Shown in pieces: positions 1 through 8,946 of a stretch of 64,000 nucleotides of DNA. The notes beneath the pieces were generated by a model, which searched no databases, had not been told where the DNA came from, and saw only the letters and a list, made by a program, of their open reading frames with translations. Every line of letters begins with the position of its first letter. Within the stretch, counting starts at the first letter, position 1. The stretch is from an uncultured Rikenellaceae bacterium (lineage in GTDB: Bacteria > Bacteroidota > Bacteroidia > Bacteroidales > Rikenellaceae), in the NCBI GenBank assembly GCA_910577285.1, contig CAJTLO010000003.1, positions 188,774 to 252,773 of the forward strand, given 5' to 3'. Made by a program: the position numbers and the translations under genes.

Positions 1-449
1 GTGCCGAAGACGCCCCACCGCGTGCCGAAAAGGTAGCCGAGCGAAAGCGAGCCGAGGATCATGATGATGAGCGTGGTGCGTACCGAGCGGTTCAGGAACA
101 AGGGGCGGACACGCATGATGCGGAGCGAGAGGATGAGCAGCACGATGGGGATGCAGATGGCGAAGGCTCCGAACCAGTCGCCCACCAGTTCCGATCCCGT
201 GATCGCCCCCAGTTTGCCCGCATGGTTGGCGACATTGTCGACCGCACTCCAGCTGAGTCCTTCGCGCAGGGCGGCCTGGTCTTCGCTCCAGGTGAAATAG
301 TAGCTCACCACGGCCAGCAGGAAGAAGAGGGCCACGAAGAGGAGCAGGAAACCGTATATCCACCGTTCCGTCTCCCCTATTTTCCTGTCCGGGAACAGTT
401 TGGCCGTTATCCCGTTGCCTTTTGTCCGTATCTTCTCCTTCTGTGTCAT
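1..449 (-). CDS. ftsK: DNA translocase FtsK, N-terminal part (cut by window edge)
   Basis: The gene runs leftward from an ATG whose complement is at 447-449 and continues beyond position 1, so only about 149 N-terminal residues are visible. They comprise a basic start (MTQKEKIRTKG), a first membrane helix (YGFLLLFVALFFLLAVVSYY), a loop with FTWSEDQA, a second helix (FAICIPIVLLILSL) and a third (TTLIIMILGSLSLGYLFGT). This is the FtsK_4TM arrangement of FtsK/SpoIIIE translocases; Bacteroidota members carry the same FTW..DQ loop after helix 1. FtsK pumps DNA at the division septum and coordinates dimer resolution. The motor and gamma domains lie outside the window, so the call rests on the membrane domain alone. 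Confidence 0.82.
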   Translation of the reverse strand, partial: MTQKEKIRTKGNGITAKLFPDRKIGETERWIYGFLLLFVALFFLLAVVSYYFTWSEDQAALREGLSWSAVDNVANHAGKLGAITGSELVGDWFGAFAICIPIVLLILSLRIMRVRPLFLNRSVRTTLIIMILGSLSLGYLFGTRWGVFG

Positions 450-782
450 AGCGCGGCGTTTCTGCGGTTCAGCAAAGATAATGCAAATCGGGCGCGGTAT
501 CGTCGGCCGGGCCGGCCGAGCGGGGTGTGCCCGGATGCTATCCATCCAAAATACAAAGATAGGAAAAATAACTCGGATAGCCTGCGGTTATTATGCAAGT
601 GCGTATGGTTCATGTGGTTGTGTCGATATGCGGCTGCCTCGTGCGGCGATTCTCCGGTGCGGGACTTGGAGGGGAAGGGAGGATGGGAGCGTTTTCCCGG
701 AGCCGGGCGGAAGGGGGAGGGTGTTTTCCGGCATGGCCGGGCGGCCGAATCGGAAGGGGGAGGTTGGGCGGGTGCGTCCTCT
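450..782. other. Intergenic region between murI and ftsK
   Basis: This gap of about 330 bases holds the ftsK promoter elements and no convincing gene. Two TATCTTTG boxes lie on the minus strand, at 473-480 and 554-561. The longer reading frames here are GC-rich shadows without family features. Confidence 0.6.
473..480 (-). promoter_or_regulatory. Putative -7 element for ftsK (TATCTTTG)
   Basis: On the minus strand the bases read TATCTTTG, an exact match to the Bacteroidota sigma-ABfr -7 consensus TAnnTTTG, 23 nt upstream of the ftsK ATG. A second exact match at 554-561 could be an alternative, more distal promoter. Confidence 0.55.
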
Positions 783-1547
783 TTACAGCCGGGAAGCGCG
801 TTCCCGGAGCCGGTCGGCATAGGGGGTGCCTGCGGCGGAAAGGAAAGTGTAGCATGCGCGGTGGGTCTCGTCGGCCTGCAGGGCGTAGCGGTCGAGCAGG
901 GAGGCGACTCTTCGAGCAATGGCGGGGGCGGGGTCTATGACTTCGATGCCCGGTCCCGCCTCGGCGGCGATCGCTTCGGCCAGGAAGGGGTAGTGCGTGC
1001 AGCCGAGCACGATGCGGTCGGCGCCGGCTTCGGCCAGGGGGCGCACGGCGTTCCGTATCAGCAGCCGTGTGGCGGGAGTTCTCTCCTCGCCCCGTTCGAC
1101 CGCCTCCACGAAACCCTCGCCGACGGCGGGGATGATGCGTACGCCGGCGGCGTATTTGCCGCTCAGTTCGCCGAACCAGTCGCTACCTATCGAGGCACGC
1201 GTGGCCAATACCCCGATGACGCCGCTTTGGGTGGTTGCGGCGGCCGGTTTGATGGCGGGTTCCATCCCCACGAAGGGAACGGGGTAGGTGGCACGCAGCC
1301 GTTTGACGGCGATCATCGTGGCGGTGTTGCAGGCCAGTACGATCAGTTTGGCGCCGGCGGCGAGGAGTTCGCGTACGGCGCAGTCGATATAGGTCGCCAC
1401 CTCTGCGGCGGGTTTCTCGCCGTAAGGACAATGAGCCCCGTCGCCATAGTAGACGATGGATTCGGCGGGCAGGGTCTTGCGCAGCTCCCGCCAAACCGAG
1501 AGCCCGCCCATGCCCGAGTCGAAAACGCCTATGGGGGAGTTGTTCAT
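783..1547 (-). CDS. murI: Glutamate racemase MurI
   Basis: This 254-residue protein converts L-glutamate to D-glutamate for peptidoglycan in the cytoplasm. It opens with IGVFDSGMGGLSV (Asp10 and Ser11 of the racemase signature) and carries both catalytic cysteines in their usual settings: Cys73 in LACNTAT and Cys183 in LGCTHYPF. YYGDGAHCPYG near residues 33-43 is the substrate-binding loop of the family. The length is normal for MurI. The ATG at 1545-1547 directly follows the signature start and sits only 7 nt from a TACCTTTG promoter box, so the mRNA may have almost no leader. It is transcribed leftward, alone, ahead of ftsK. Confidence 0.95.
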   Translation of the reverse strand: MNNSPIGVFDSGMGGLSVWRELRKTLPAESIVYYGDGAHCPYGEKPAAEVATYIDCAVRELLAAGAKLIVLACNTATMIAVKRLRATYPVPFVGMEPAIKPAAATTQSGVIGVLATRASIGSDWFGELSGKYAAGVRIIPAVGEGFVEAVERGEERTPATRLLIRNAVRPLAEAGADRIVLGCTHYPFLAEAIAAEAGPGIEVIDPAPAIARRVASLLDRYALQADETHRACYTFLSAAGTPYADRLRERASRL

Positions 1548-2050
1548 AGCGGTGCAAAGGTAGGGATTTTATGCGTGCGTGGTACCGGAAAAGCGGTGCG
1601 AATGGAACGGGATTGTGCGGGAAGGGATTCCGGGCGATGGGGTGCCGGCGGGGTAGTTTTCGGCCGGCCAGGCGGAGTCGCCGGTGACGGGTGGAATGCG
1701 TGGGCAGTAGCGGGGGCCCTGCGGTGCTTTGTCTCTTTCGGCGCATATCTTCCGTTGCGGTGTTTTTGTCGCCGGTGGAATTTGTTTCCGGCGCCGCGGG
1801 AGGTGTCGAGATTTCTTTGTGGCGATGGGGGATAGGAAGCGGTGGAGTCTGTCGGCGCTGCGGAGTCTTGGAAGGTCGGGTGCGGTTGTCGGGGCTGCTG
1901 TGCGGGCTTTACGGGCGGAGAGTCGATGTTGGAGGCGCCGCGGTCGGGGAGAATTTTTCGGGGCGGAGCGGTTCGGGCCGCCGGTCGCGCCGGAGGGAGC
2001 GTGGTTGTTGGCTTCGAAAGGGGGGAGCAAAAGGGGGCGGACTGTCGTTT
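1548..2050. other. GC-rich intergenic region between aroK and murI
   Basis: About 500 bases with no convincing gene. Apart from the murI promoter box at its left end I see no hairpin, repeat or RNA motif. Long open frames crossing it lack recognisable features and reflect the high GC content. Confidence 0.55.
1555..1562 (-). promoter_or_regulatory. -7 element for murI, very close to the start codon
   Basis: The minus strand reads TACCTTTG, a perfect TAnnTTTG box, ending 7 nt before the murI ATG. Transcription normally starts a few bases downstream of this box, so the message would be leaderless or nearly so. Confidence 0.6.
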
Positions 2051-2593
2051 TCACGCTTCTTCCGTCGACCTGTCGTCGTAGGAGCGGATGAAACGGATGA
2101 GCCGGTCGGTGATTTGTCGGTTGCTTTTGCCGTCGCACGCGATCGTAAGGTCGGCCTGCGAGTAGAAGCGCAGACGTTCCCGGAGCGTGGCGGCGACGTA
2201 CTCCCGGATGCCCGCCTCGTCCAGTCCGGCGATCCGGGGCCGCCGGTCGCGCCGGCAGGCGAGCAGAATCTGCACCAGGCGTTCCTGCGAACGGGAGAGG
2301 TAGACGATGCGGCCCCGCTCCCGCATGAGGGTCAGGTTGCGTTCGTTGCAGGGGAGTCCTCCTCCCGTGGCGACAACGGTGTCCGCGTCCTGCGCAATGG
2401 CGGCGAGTACCTCCGTTTCGAGTTGCCGGAAGGCGGCTTCCCCCTCTTCGGCGAAGATGCGGGCGATGCTTTTTCCGGCGGCCTCCTCCACCAGACGGTC
2501 CGTATCGGCGAAGGCGTATCCCAGGGCCCGCGCCACCCGCCGGCCCGTCGAGCTTTTGCCGCATCCCATGAATCCGATGAGGTAGACGGTCAT
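2051..2593 (-). CDS. aroK: Shikimate kinase
   Basis: A 180-residue P-loop kinase that phosphorylates shikimate at the 3-hydroxyl in the chorismate pathway. The N-terminus MTVYLIGFMGCGKSSTGRR contains the Walker A motif (GFMGCGKS, residues 7-14). FADTDRLVEE supplies the shikimate-binding aspartate and VVATGGGLPC the GGG motif, followed by the lid region with RRDRRPRI. Length is typical. The open frame extends far upstream, but this ATG gives the family start and lies 17 nt after the parC stop, so aroK is probably the last gene of the plsC-parE-parC transcript. Confidence 0.95.
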   Translation of the reverse strand: MTVYLIGFMGCGKSSTGRRVARALGYAFADTDRLVEEAAGKSIARIFAEEGEAAFRQLETEVLAAIAQDADTVVATGGGLPCNERNLTLMRERGRIVYLSRSQERLVQILLACRRDRRPRIAGLDEAGIREYVAATLRERLRFYSQADLTIACDGKSNRQITDRLIRFIRSYDDRSTEEA

Positions 2594-2610
2594 TGCAGGC
2601 AGGGTGTTTG

Positions 2611-5604
2611 TCAGAACAGGTCGAGTTGCGGGGTGTCGGTGTCGCGGGTCTCCTCTTCGTCGGCCGTCTCCTCTTCCCGTTCGATGATGAGGTCGTCGTC
2701 GAGGGTCGTTACCACGGTGCGGCGCGTACTCCGGATTTCGTGTGCGGGCACGCCCGGTGCCCGGTCCGGGCGGGTGCTGTCGGCGGCGAGCTCCCCTCGG
2801 GGGGCTTGCGCGGTTGCGGTTCGCATCTCCGTGTCGACCGGCTGCGTGCCTCGTTCTTCCCTGAGGTTGTCGGGCTCCTCGCCTTCGGGCTCTTCCTGCG
2901 GCGTTTCGGCAGGGTCGGGCCGGAGAGGCTGGATGAAGCGGAGCGACGCCACGTCGTAGGTGGTGAGCCGCTTCCCTTTCGCCCGGTGGCTCTTGATGCC
3001 GATGAACTGCTCCGCATCCACCAGATCTGCCGGCCTCGTGCGGTGGGGACCGCCGTAGGTGATCTCCAGTTGCGGGTAGCGGTCGGCGGTCATGGCCGTC
3101 ATCCGCGAGCGGGGATTGGAGTCGTCGACGAAGGGCTGCATGCGGTTGTCGCTGGCTTCGGCGGCGAAACGTTTCAGGTAGTAGTACCTGCTTTCGGCAT
3201 CGTAGTAGGCGACGCTGTAGATGCGGTCCGGCTCGTACTTCTCCACCCGGAGGGTCTCCTCCGGGAAGTGGTGTCCCGTGTCGTATCCGGTGGTGTAGTA
3301 TTGGCCTTTGGAGGTGAAGACGATGATCTTGTCGTCCCCCTCGAACTCGCCCAGCAGGTGTCCGCGTCCGTCGGTGTTGAGCCGCATCACGTCCTCGTCG
3401 AACCAGATGTTCTGGCCTGCGAGGGTGGAGGCTCCGCGCTCTTTCACCTGGATCTTGTGGATGGCGTAGCGGGAGAAGAGATTGCCCTGCGAACTGCGCC
3501 CCTTGATGGCGAGTTTGCTGAAGTCGAGGTCCACGATGGCCTTTTTCAGCCGTGTCCGCTGCTTGAACATCACTTTCAGCACCTCGGCCTCGCCGTTGGG
3601 GTTGACGCTCATGTAGAGGATGCGGCTGCCGGGGGTGCCTTTGGTGATGGCGTATTCCCTGTCGCGTGTGACGCCCTTGATGGCGCAGCGCTTCATCATG
3701 ATGGGGCCCTTCTCGCCGTCGCGGTAGAGGACGTTGTAGATCGTCCGTTCGTCGTTGCGTTTGAAGACGCCGATGTACTGGATGCCCGGGGCATAGAACG
3801 CCTTGTCGCTCACCTTCGTCACCAGGTAGTTGCCCGCCTGGGTGAAGAGGATCACGTCGTCGATATCGGAGCAGTCGCACACGTATTCGTCTTTCTTCAT
3901 CGCGTTGCCGATGCCGAAGAATCCTCCTTCGCGGTCAACGTAGAGTTTGGCGTTGGCCACGACCACTTTCGTCGCTTCGATGCTGTCGAACTCCCGCAGT
4001 TCGGTGCGCCTGTCGCGGCCTTGTCCGTATTTCTCCTGTATCCGGCCGTACCAGGCCACGGTATAGTCGGTCAGATGGTCCAGGTCGTGACGGACGCGTT
4101 CCATCTCCTCCTCGATGCCCTTGATCTGGTTGTCGGCCTTGGCGGAGTCGTATTTCGAGATGCGGATGAAGCGCAGTTCGGTCAGTTTCACCACATCCTC
4201 GTGCGTCACCTCCCGGCGCAGCAGTTTCTTGAAGGGTGCGAGCCGTTCGTCCACCGCTTCGTATGCCTCCTCGCGCGAGCGTTTGCCCTCGATGGCCTGG
4301 TAGATCTTGTTTTCGATGAAGATGCGTTCCAACGAGGCCATGTGCCACTCCTGGTCGAGCTCGCCCAGACGGATGCGAAGCTCCGTGCCGAGCAGGTGTT
4401 TGGTGCGTTCGGCGCTGCGGCGCAGAATTTCGCTCACGCCGATGAAGTGGGGCTTCTCCTGGGAGATGACGCACGAGTTGGGAGAGATGGAGACCTCGCA
4501 GTCGGTAAATGCGTAGAGGGCGTCGATGGTCTTGTCGGCCGATTCGTCCGGGCTGACGTGGACGATGATCTCCACCTTTTCGGCGGTGTTGTCGTCCACC
4601 TTCTTGATCTTTATCTTTCCCTTTTCGTTGGCCTTGATGATCGACTCCTTGATGGATTCGGTCGTGGTGCCGTAGGGAATCTCGGTGATGGCGAGCGTGC
4701 GTTTGTCGATCTTCGCGATGCGTGCACGGACCTTCACCACGCCGCCCCGCAATCCGTCGTTGTAGCGCGACACGTCGATGAGACCGCCCGTCTGGAAGTC
4801 GGGATAGAGCACGAACGGTTCGCCTCGCAGGCAGGCTATTGAGGCGTCGATCAGTTCGTTGAAGTTGTGCGGCAGGATCTTCGAGGCGAGTCCCACGGCG
4901 ATGCCTTCCACGCCCTGCGCCAGCAGCAGCGGGAACTTCACGGGCAGTGTGACGGGCTCCTGGTTGCGGCCGTCGTAGGAGAGCATCCACTCCGTGGTTT
5001 TGGGATTGAAGAGCACTTCGAGGGCGAACTTGCTCAGCCGCGCCTCGATGTAGCGCGGTGCGGCGGCCATGTCGCCGGTGAGGATGTTGCCCCAGTTGCC
5101 CTGGGTGTCGATGAGCAGGTCCTTCTGGCCGAGCTGCACGAGCGCATCGCCGATGGACGCATCCCCGTGGGGGTGGTACTGCATGGTCTGGCCGATGATG
5201 TTCGCCACCTTGTTGTACCGTCCGTCGTCGATCTTGCGCATGGCGTGCAGGATGCGCCGGTGGACGGGTTTGAGCCCGTCTTCCACGTGGGGCACCGCCC
5301 GCTCCAGAATCACATAGGAGGCGTAGTCCAGAAACCACTCCTTGTACATGCCCGTGAGGCGGTAACGGGCCGTACCCGCTTCCGTGAGGCGTGCGTACTT
5401 CTCCGACATCCTGCGCCCCTGCGGCACCGCCTCTGCGGCAGCGTCGTCGGCCGTACTGTCCGTTCCGTCGGTCTCCTCCCCGGCGGAAGCGCCGGGAATC
5501 TCCGTTTCGTTTCCTTCCGTATCGTCCGCCGCACCCGGCATGGACATCATCTCCTCCTGCGGGTCGTTCGCCGCCCGCTCTTCTCTCCTTTTCTCTTCGC
5601 TCAT
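2611..5604 (-). CDS. parC: DNA topoisomerase IV subunit A (ParC)
   Basis: This 997-residue type IIA topoisomerase subunit breaks and rejoins DNA during decatenation. An acidic low-complexity N-terminal extension (about residues 1-65) precedes the catalytic core: YASYVILERAVPHVEDGLKP at about 94-113, the quinolone-determining region HPHGDASIGDALV at 144-156, and the active-site Tyr185 in AAAPRYIEARL. A coiled-coil segment, then the C-terminal beta-propeller region follow. The last 100 or so residues are charged and low-complexity (PAETPQEEPEGEEP, EREEETADEEE). No GyrA box was seen, and parE is two genes upstream, so ParC fits better than GyrA. It is longer than the usual ParC, mainly because of the two tails. 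Confidence 0.93.
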   Translation of the reverse strand: MSEEKRREERAANDPQEEMMSMPGAADDTEGNETEIPGASAGEETDGTDSTADDAAAEAVPQGRRMSEKYARLTEAGTARYRLTGMYKEWFLDYASYVILERAVPHVEDGLKPVHRRILHAMRKIDDGRYNKVANIIGQTMQYHPHGDASIGDALVQLGQKDLLIDTQGNWGNILTGDMAAAPRYIEARLSKFALEVLFNPKTTEWMLSYDGRNQEPVTLPVKFPLLLAQGVEGIAVGLASKILPHNFNELIDASIACLRGEPFVLYPDFQTGGLIDVSRYNDGLRGGVVKVRARIAKIDKRTLAITEIPYGTTTESIKESIIKANEKGKIKIKKVDDNTAEKVEIIVHVSPDESADKTIDALYAFTDCEVSISPNSCVISQEKPHFIGVSEILRRSAERTKHLLGTELRIRLGELDQEWHMASLERIFIENKIYQAIEGKRSREEAYEAVDERLAPFKKLLRREVTHEDVVKLTELRFIRISKYDSAKADNQIKGIEEEMERVRHDLDHLTDYTVAWYGRIQEKYGQGRDRRTELREFDSIEATKVVVANAKLYVDREGGFFGIGNAMKKDEYVCDCSDIDDVILFTQAGNYLVTKVSDKAFYAPGIQYIGVFKRNDERTIYNVLYRDGEKGPIMMKRCAIKGVTRDREYAITKGTPGSRILYMSVNPNGEAEVLKVMFKQRTRLKKAIVDLDFSKLAIKGRSSQGNLFSRYAIHKIQVKERGASTLAGQNIWFDEDVMRLNTDGRGHLLGEFEGDDKIIVFTSKGQYYTTGYDTGHHFPEETLRVEKYEPDRIYSVAYYDAESRYYYLKRFAAEASDNRMQPFVDDSNPRSRMTAMTADRYPQLEITYGGPHRTRPADLVDAEQFIGIKSHRAKGKRLTTYDVASLRFIQPLRPDPAETPQEEPEGEEPDNLREERGTQPVDTEMRTATAQAPRGELAADSTRPDRAPGVPAHEIRSTRRTVVTTLDDDLIIEREEETADEEETRDTDTPQLDLF

Positions 5605-5616
5605 CGTATCTGGTTG

Positions 5617-5645
5617 GCCTCCGGCGGCCTGCGGCCGCCGGAGGC
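5617..5645 (-). terminator. Strong hairpin just upstream of parC
   Basis: A perfect 13-bp inverted repeat (GCCTCCGGCGGCC, 3-nt loop, GGCCGCCGGAGGC) lies between the small ORF and parC, ending 12 nt before the parC ATG. No T-tract follows on the minus strand, so it could be an attenuator, a processing stem or a translational control element rather than a simple terminator. Confidence 0.5.
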
Positions 5646-5673
5646 TTTCATTTGTTTCTGCGGGCGGCGAACG

Positions 5674-5886
5674 CTACCTCTGCGGAGGGATGTCCGGCGA
5701 ACCCGTCTTGTTGGGATTCTCCAGGTCGTCGAGTCCGTTCTCGTCCCGACGGAAATCCTCCGTTGCGTTTTTCGTTCCGTCCAGCGATCCGGTCTGATTC
5801 ATCAGACGTTCGGTATCCGCTTTTTCCGCTACACATTCGTTGGGGAAGTCGCCTCTGTACTTCCTGTCCAGTTCTTTTCCGTTCAT
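5674..5886 (-). CDS. Small hydrophilic protein between parE and parC
   Basis: An ATG-initiated frame of 70 codons, starting MNGKELDRKYRGDFPNECVA and ending in TGSPDIPPQR. It is rich in charged residues and Asn/Asp, with no membrane segment, signal peptide or cysteine motif. It is read in the same direction as its neighbours, is preceded by an AT-rich stretch (TTTAAAAACGTACGATT) as is usual before Bacteroidota start codons, and fills an otherwise unexplained gap between parE and parC. I do not recognise the family; coding status is likely but unproven. Confidence 0.5.
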   Translation of the reverse strand: MNGKELDRKYRGDFPNECVAEKADTERLMNQTGSLDGTKNATEDFRRDENGLDDLENPNKTGSPDIPPQR

Positions 5887-6061
5887 AATCGTACGTTTTT
5901 AAAGTTGTTGTCCGTTCTTGCGGTGCCCTGCGCCCGGCAGGTGCAGGCTCCGTTACGAGGATAAACAGTAAAAACCGTGCCGGAAAAGCGGTGCCGGCGT
6001 TTTTTTGCGGTGCGGCCGCCGGCGGGCTGCGGGTTTCGCTCCTCCCTCCTCGGGAGCGGGA

Positions 6062-7939
6062 TTACAGCAGGTCGTCCACGTAGTCGGCCTCTATGCGCAG
6101 GTTGTGGATGATGAACTCCTGCCGGTCCGACGTGTTCTTGCCCATGTAGAATTCGAGCATGTCGTGGATGGGGTCCTCCTTGGTCAGCCTTACCTGTTCG
6201 AGCCGCATGTTCTCGCCGATGAACTCCTTGAACTCGTCGGAGGAGATCTCGCCCAGTCCCTTGAATCGGGTGATTTCGGGGTTGGGGCCGAGGCGGTTCA
6301 CCGCCTTCAGCCGCTCCTCCTCGTTGTAGCAGTAGACCGTTTCCTTCTTGTTGCGCACCCGGAACAGCGGGGTTTGCAGCACGAAAAGGTGGTTGTTGCG
6401 GATCACGTCCGGGAAGAACTGAAGGAAGAAGGTCATGATCAGCATCCGGATGTGCATGCCGTCCACGTCGGCATCGGTGGCGATGATGACCTTGTTGTAG
6501 CGCAGGTTGCCGATGTCGTCCTCGATGTTGAGCGCGGCTTGCAGCAGGTTGAACTCCTCGTTCTCGTAGACCACCCTTTTGGTCAGGCCGAAGCTGTTGA
6601 GGGGCTTGCCGCGGAGCGAGAAGACCGCCTGCGTCTGCACGTCGCGGCTGGCGGTGATGGAACCGCTGGCCGAGTTGCCCTCGGTGATGAAGATCATGGT
6701 GTCGAAGCGGCGGTCGTTCTTCTCGTCGCTCAGGTGTATCTTGCAGTCGCGCAGTTTCTTGTTGTTGAGGCTCACCTTCTTGGCCATTTCGCGGGCCTTC
6801 TTCTGGACGCCCGATATGGCTTTGCGTTCCTTCTCGTTGGAGGCCACCTTTTTGCCCAGCACGTCGGCCGTTTCGGGGTGCATGTGCAGGTAGTCGTCGA
6901 GCCGCTCCTTGACGAAATCCATGATGAAGTTGCGCACCGAGGGGCCTCCCTCGGCCACGTCTTTCGAGCCGAACTTGGTCTTGGGCTGGTTCTCGAACAT
7001 GGGGTTCTCGACCTTGATGCTGAGCGCCGCGATGATGGAGGTGCGCACGTCGGCCGGATCGTAGTCCTTCTTGTAGAAATCCTTGACGGTCTTCGCCACC
7101 GCTTCCCGGAAAGCCGCCTGATGGGTGCCTCCCAGGGTGGTGTACTGGCCGTTGACGAAGGAGTAGTAGGTTTCGCCGTACCCGCTGCCGTGGGTGATCA
7201 CCACTTCGATGTCCTCGCCCCTCAGGTGGATGGGCGGGTAGAGCGGTTCCTCGGAGAGGTTGTCGTTGAGCAGGTCGAGCAGACCGTTCTTCGAGAGAAA
7301 GGTCTTGCCGTTGAACTTCACCGTCAGCCCCGGATTGAGGTAGGTGTAGCGGCGGAACATGGGTTCCACGAACTCGTAGTTGTAGGCGTAGTTGCCGAAT
7401 ATCTTCTCGTCGTCGTCGGGAACGAAGCTCACCCACAGACCGTTTCTCTCCTGCACACCCTCCTCCCAGCGGTCCGAGAGCTCGTAACCGCGCGAGAAGC
7501 TGACCGTACGGGCCTGGCCGTCGCGCACGCTGCGGACGGTGAATTCGCTCGAAAGGGCGTTGACCGCCTTCACGCCGACACCGTTCAGTCCCACCGACTT
7601 GCGGAACGTGGTGCTGTCCTCGAACTTGCCGCCGGTGTTCATTTTCGACACCGCGTCGGAGAGTTTGTTGAGCGGGATGCCGCGGCCGTAGTCGCGGATG
7701 GTGACCCGATGCTCCTCGATGTTCACCTCGATGGTCTTGCCGTGCCCCATCATGTATTCGTCGATGGAGTTGTCCATCACCTCCTTGATGAGCACGTACA
7801 TGCCGTCGTCGGACTGGCTGCCGTCGCCGAAGCGGCCGACGTACATGCCCGGTCGCTGGCGGATGTGTTCGTTCCACGTCAGCGTCTGGATGCTGTCGTC
7901 GTTGTAACTCGATGCGTTGGTATTTTTATTCTCTGCCAT
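6062..7939 (-). CDS. parE: DNA topoisomerase IV subunit B (ParE)
   Basis: A 625-residue ATPase subunit of topoisomerase IV. It has a GHKL ATPase domain with RQRPGMYVG (28-36), EVMDNSIDE (Glu53, Asp56, ATP/Mg binding), DYGRGIPL and [14 protein letters not shown] (lid glycines), then the transducer domain, and a TOPRIM domain with EGNSASGS at about residue 418 and the DADVDG metal-binding motif. It ends with the [10 protein letters not shown] tail typical of Bacteroidota ParE. The ATG is 6 nt after the plsC stop, so the two are almost certainly co-transcribed; parC follows after a small ORF. ParE and ParC assemble as a heterotetramer that unlinks daughter chromosomes. Confidence 0.96.
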   Translation of the reverse strand: MAENKNTNASSYNDDSIQTLTWNEHIRQRPGMYVGRFGDGSQSDDGMYVLIKEVMDNSIDEYMMGHGKTIEVNIEEHRVTIRDYGRGIPLNKLSDAVSKMNTGGKFEDSTTFRKSVGLNGVGVKAVNALSSEFTVRSVRDGQARTVSFSRGYELSDRWEEGVQERNGLWVSFVPDDDEKIFGNYAYNYEFVEPMFRRYTYLNPGLTVKFNGKTFLSKNGLLDLLNDNLSEEPLYPPIHLRGEDIEVVITHGSGYGETYYSFVNGQYTTLGGTHQAAFREAVAKTVKDFYKKDYDPADVRTSIIAALSIKVENPMFENQPKTKFGSKDVAEGGPSVRNFIMDFVKERLDDYLHMHPETADVLGKKVASNEKERKAISGVQKKAREMAKKVSLNNKKLRDCKIHLSDEKNDRRFDTMIFITEGNSASGSITASRDVQTQAVFSLRGKPLNSFGLTKRVVYENEEFNLLQAALNIEDDIGNLRYNKVIIATDADVDGMHIRMLIMTFFLQFFPDVIRNNHLFVLQTPLFRVRNKKETVYCYNEEERLKAVNRLGPNPEITRFKGLGEISSDEFKEFIGENMRLEQVRLTKEDPIHDMLEFYMGKNTSDRQEFIIHNLRIEADYVDDLL

Positions 7940-7945
7940 GGATGG

Positions 7946-8704
7946 TTATCGCTCCTGTTGGGTTTTCTTCTCCCCGCCGCGTAGGTCGGCCAGGGTGCCG
8001 ACGGTCCGTTCCCGTACCTGCACGAGCACCTCGCGCACGGGCGTCTGCATCACCTCCCCGGCGGGAACGGGCGGTGTGATGCGCACGGTGAAGGTGTTGC
8101 GCTGCAATCGCCAGCCTTTGACGAATGTTTTGGCGCCGTCGATGACGCACGGAAGGATGGCGACGCCCGCTTCCCGTGCGAGCAGGAAAGCCCCCTCCTT
8201 GAAGTTGTGCACCTCCCCGTCGCGGCTGCGCGAACCCTCCGGGAAGATGATGATCGAGGTGCCCCGGCGCAGGTGTTCGAGTCCCTTGGTCATGAAGCCG
8301 AGCGCCTTGCGTACCGATCCCCGGTCGTCCACCGTGATGTCGCCGTGCAGCCACAGCACCACGCCGAACAGCGGCCATTTGTAGACGCCGCTCTTGGCCA
8401 CCCACTTGAAGTTGAGCCTCGGCAGTGCGTACATCAGCGGGATGTCCACCATGGACTGGTGGTTGACCGTCACCACGTAGGTGCCTTTCGGATCGATGTA
8501 TTCCCTGCCCTGTATGCGGAGTCTCCAGAGGGGGTTGAGCAGGAAGATGCTCCGCGCCCACAGGCGCGAGGCTGCGTGGAGCGCCTTCCGTTCCCGGTCG
8601 AACGCCACGGTGAGGGCGAAGAGCAGGAGCATGAAGACGAAGTAGGCGAGCGACCACACCAGCAGGACGAGGTAGTATAGAACGGATACGACGGTTGTCA
8701 GCAT
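7946..8704 (-). CDS. plsC: 1-acyl-sn-glycerol-3-phosphate acyltransferase (PlsC family)
   Basis: A 252-residue membrane-bound acyltransferase that adds the second acyl chain to lysophosphatidic acid. Two hydrophobic N-terminal helices (about 3-36) anchor it. The catalytic HX4D motif is NHQSMVD (His82, Asp87), and FPEGSRSRDGE (Glu156-Arg159) is the glycerol-phosphate-binding motif. The C-terminus is a charged tail. It heads the leftward unit plsC-parE-small ORF-parC-aroK with a 6-nt gap to parE. Family membership is clear; a role in acylating another lipid cannot be excluded from sequence alone. Confidence 0.9.
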   Translation of the reverse strand: MLTTVVSVLYYLVLLVWSLAYFVFMLLLFALTVAFDRERKALHAASRLWARSIFLLNPLWRLRIQGREYIDPKGTYVVTVNHQSMVDIPLMYALPRLNFKWVAKSGVYKWPLFGVVLWLHGDITVDDRGSVRKALGFMTKGLEHLRRGTSIIIFPEGSRSRDGEVHNFKEGAFLLAREAGVAILPCVIDGAKTFVKGWRLQRNTFTVRITPPVPAGEVMQTPVREVLVQVRERTVGTLADLRGGEKKTQQER

Positions 8705-8901
8705 GTAGGGAAAAAGGTTTGCCTCCTTCGGTCAGAAAGGGAGGGGTAAGGTTTATATATAACGTATGGAATTAGCTTGCAATTTTAGCAAAAATTCGCC
8801 TCAATTCCTAACCGCATCTTTTTTGTTTTCAGTAAATGGTTGTGCTTCTGTGAGTTGCCTGTAAGATGGGGCGGGGCGTGTCGGGGTATGATAATTTTGC
8901 G

Positions 8902-8909
8902 TATTTTTG
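8902..8909 (+). promoter_or_regulatory. Putative -7 element for fabD (TATTTTTG)
   Basis: TATTTTTG exactly matches TAnnTTTG and lies 37 nt upstream of the fabD ATG, in the AT-rich divergent spacer between plsC and fabD. Confidence 0.55.
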
Positions 8910-8946
8910 CCGCGTAACACTGTTATCAATCTAACACACATACGCG

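Noticed and set aside
2593-4842. Long plus-strand ORF (749 codons) opposite parC
   Set aside because: It is antisense to the conserved parC catalytic core and has no family features; the high GC content keeps the opposite strand open.
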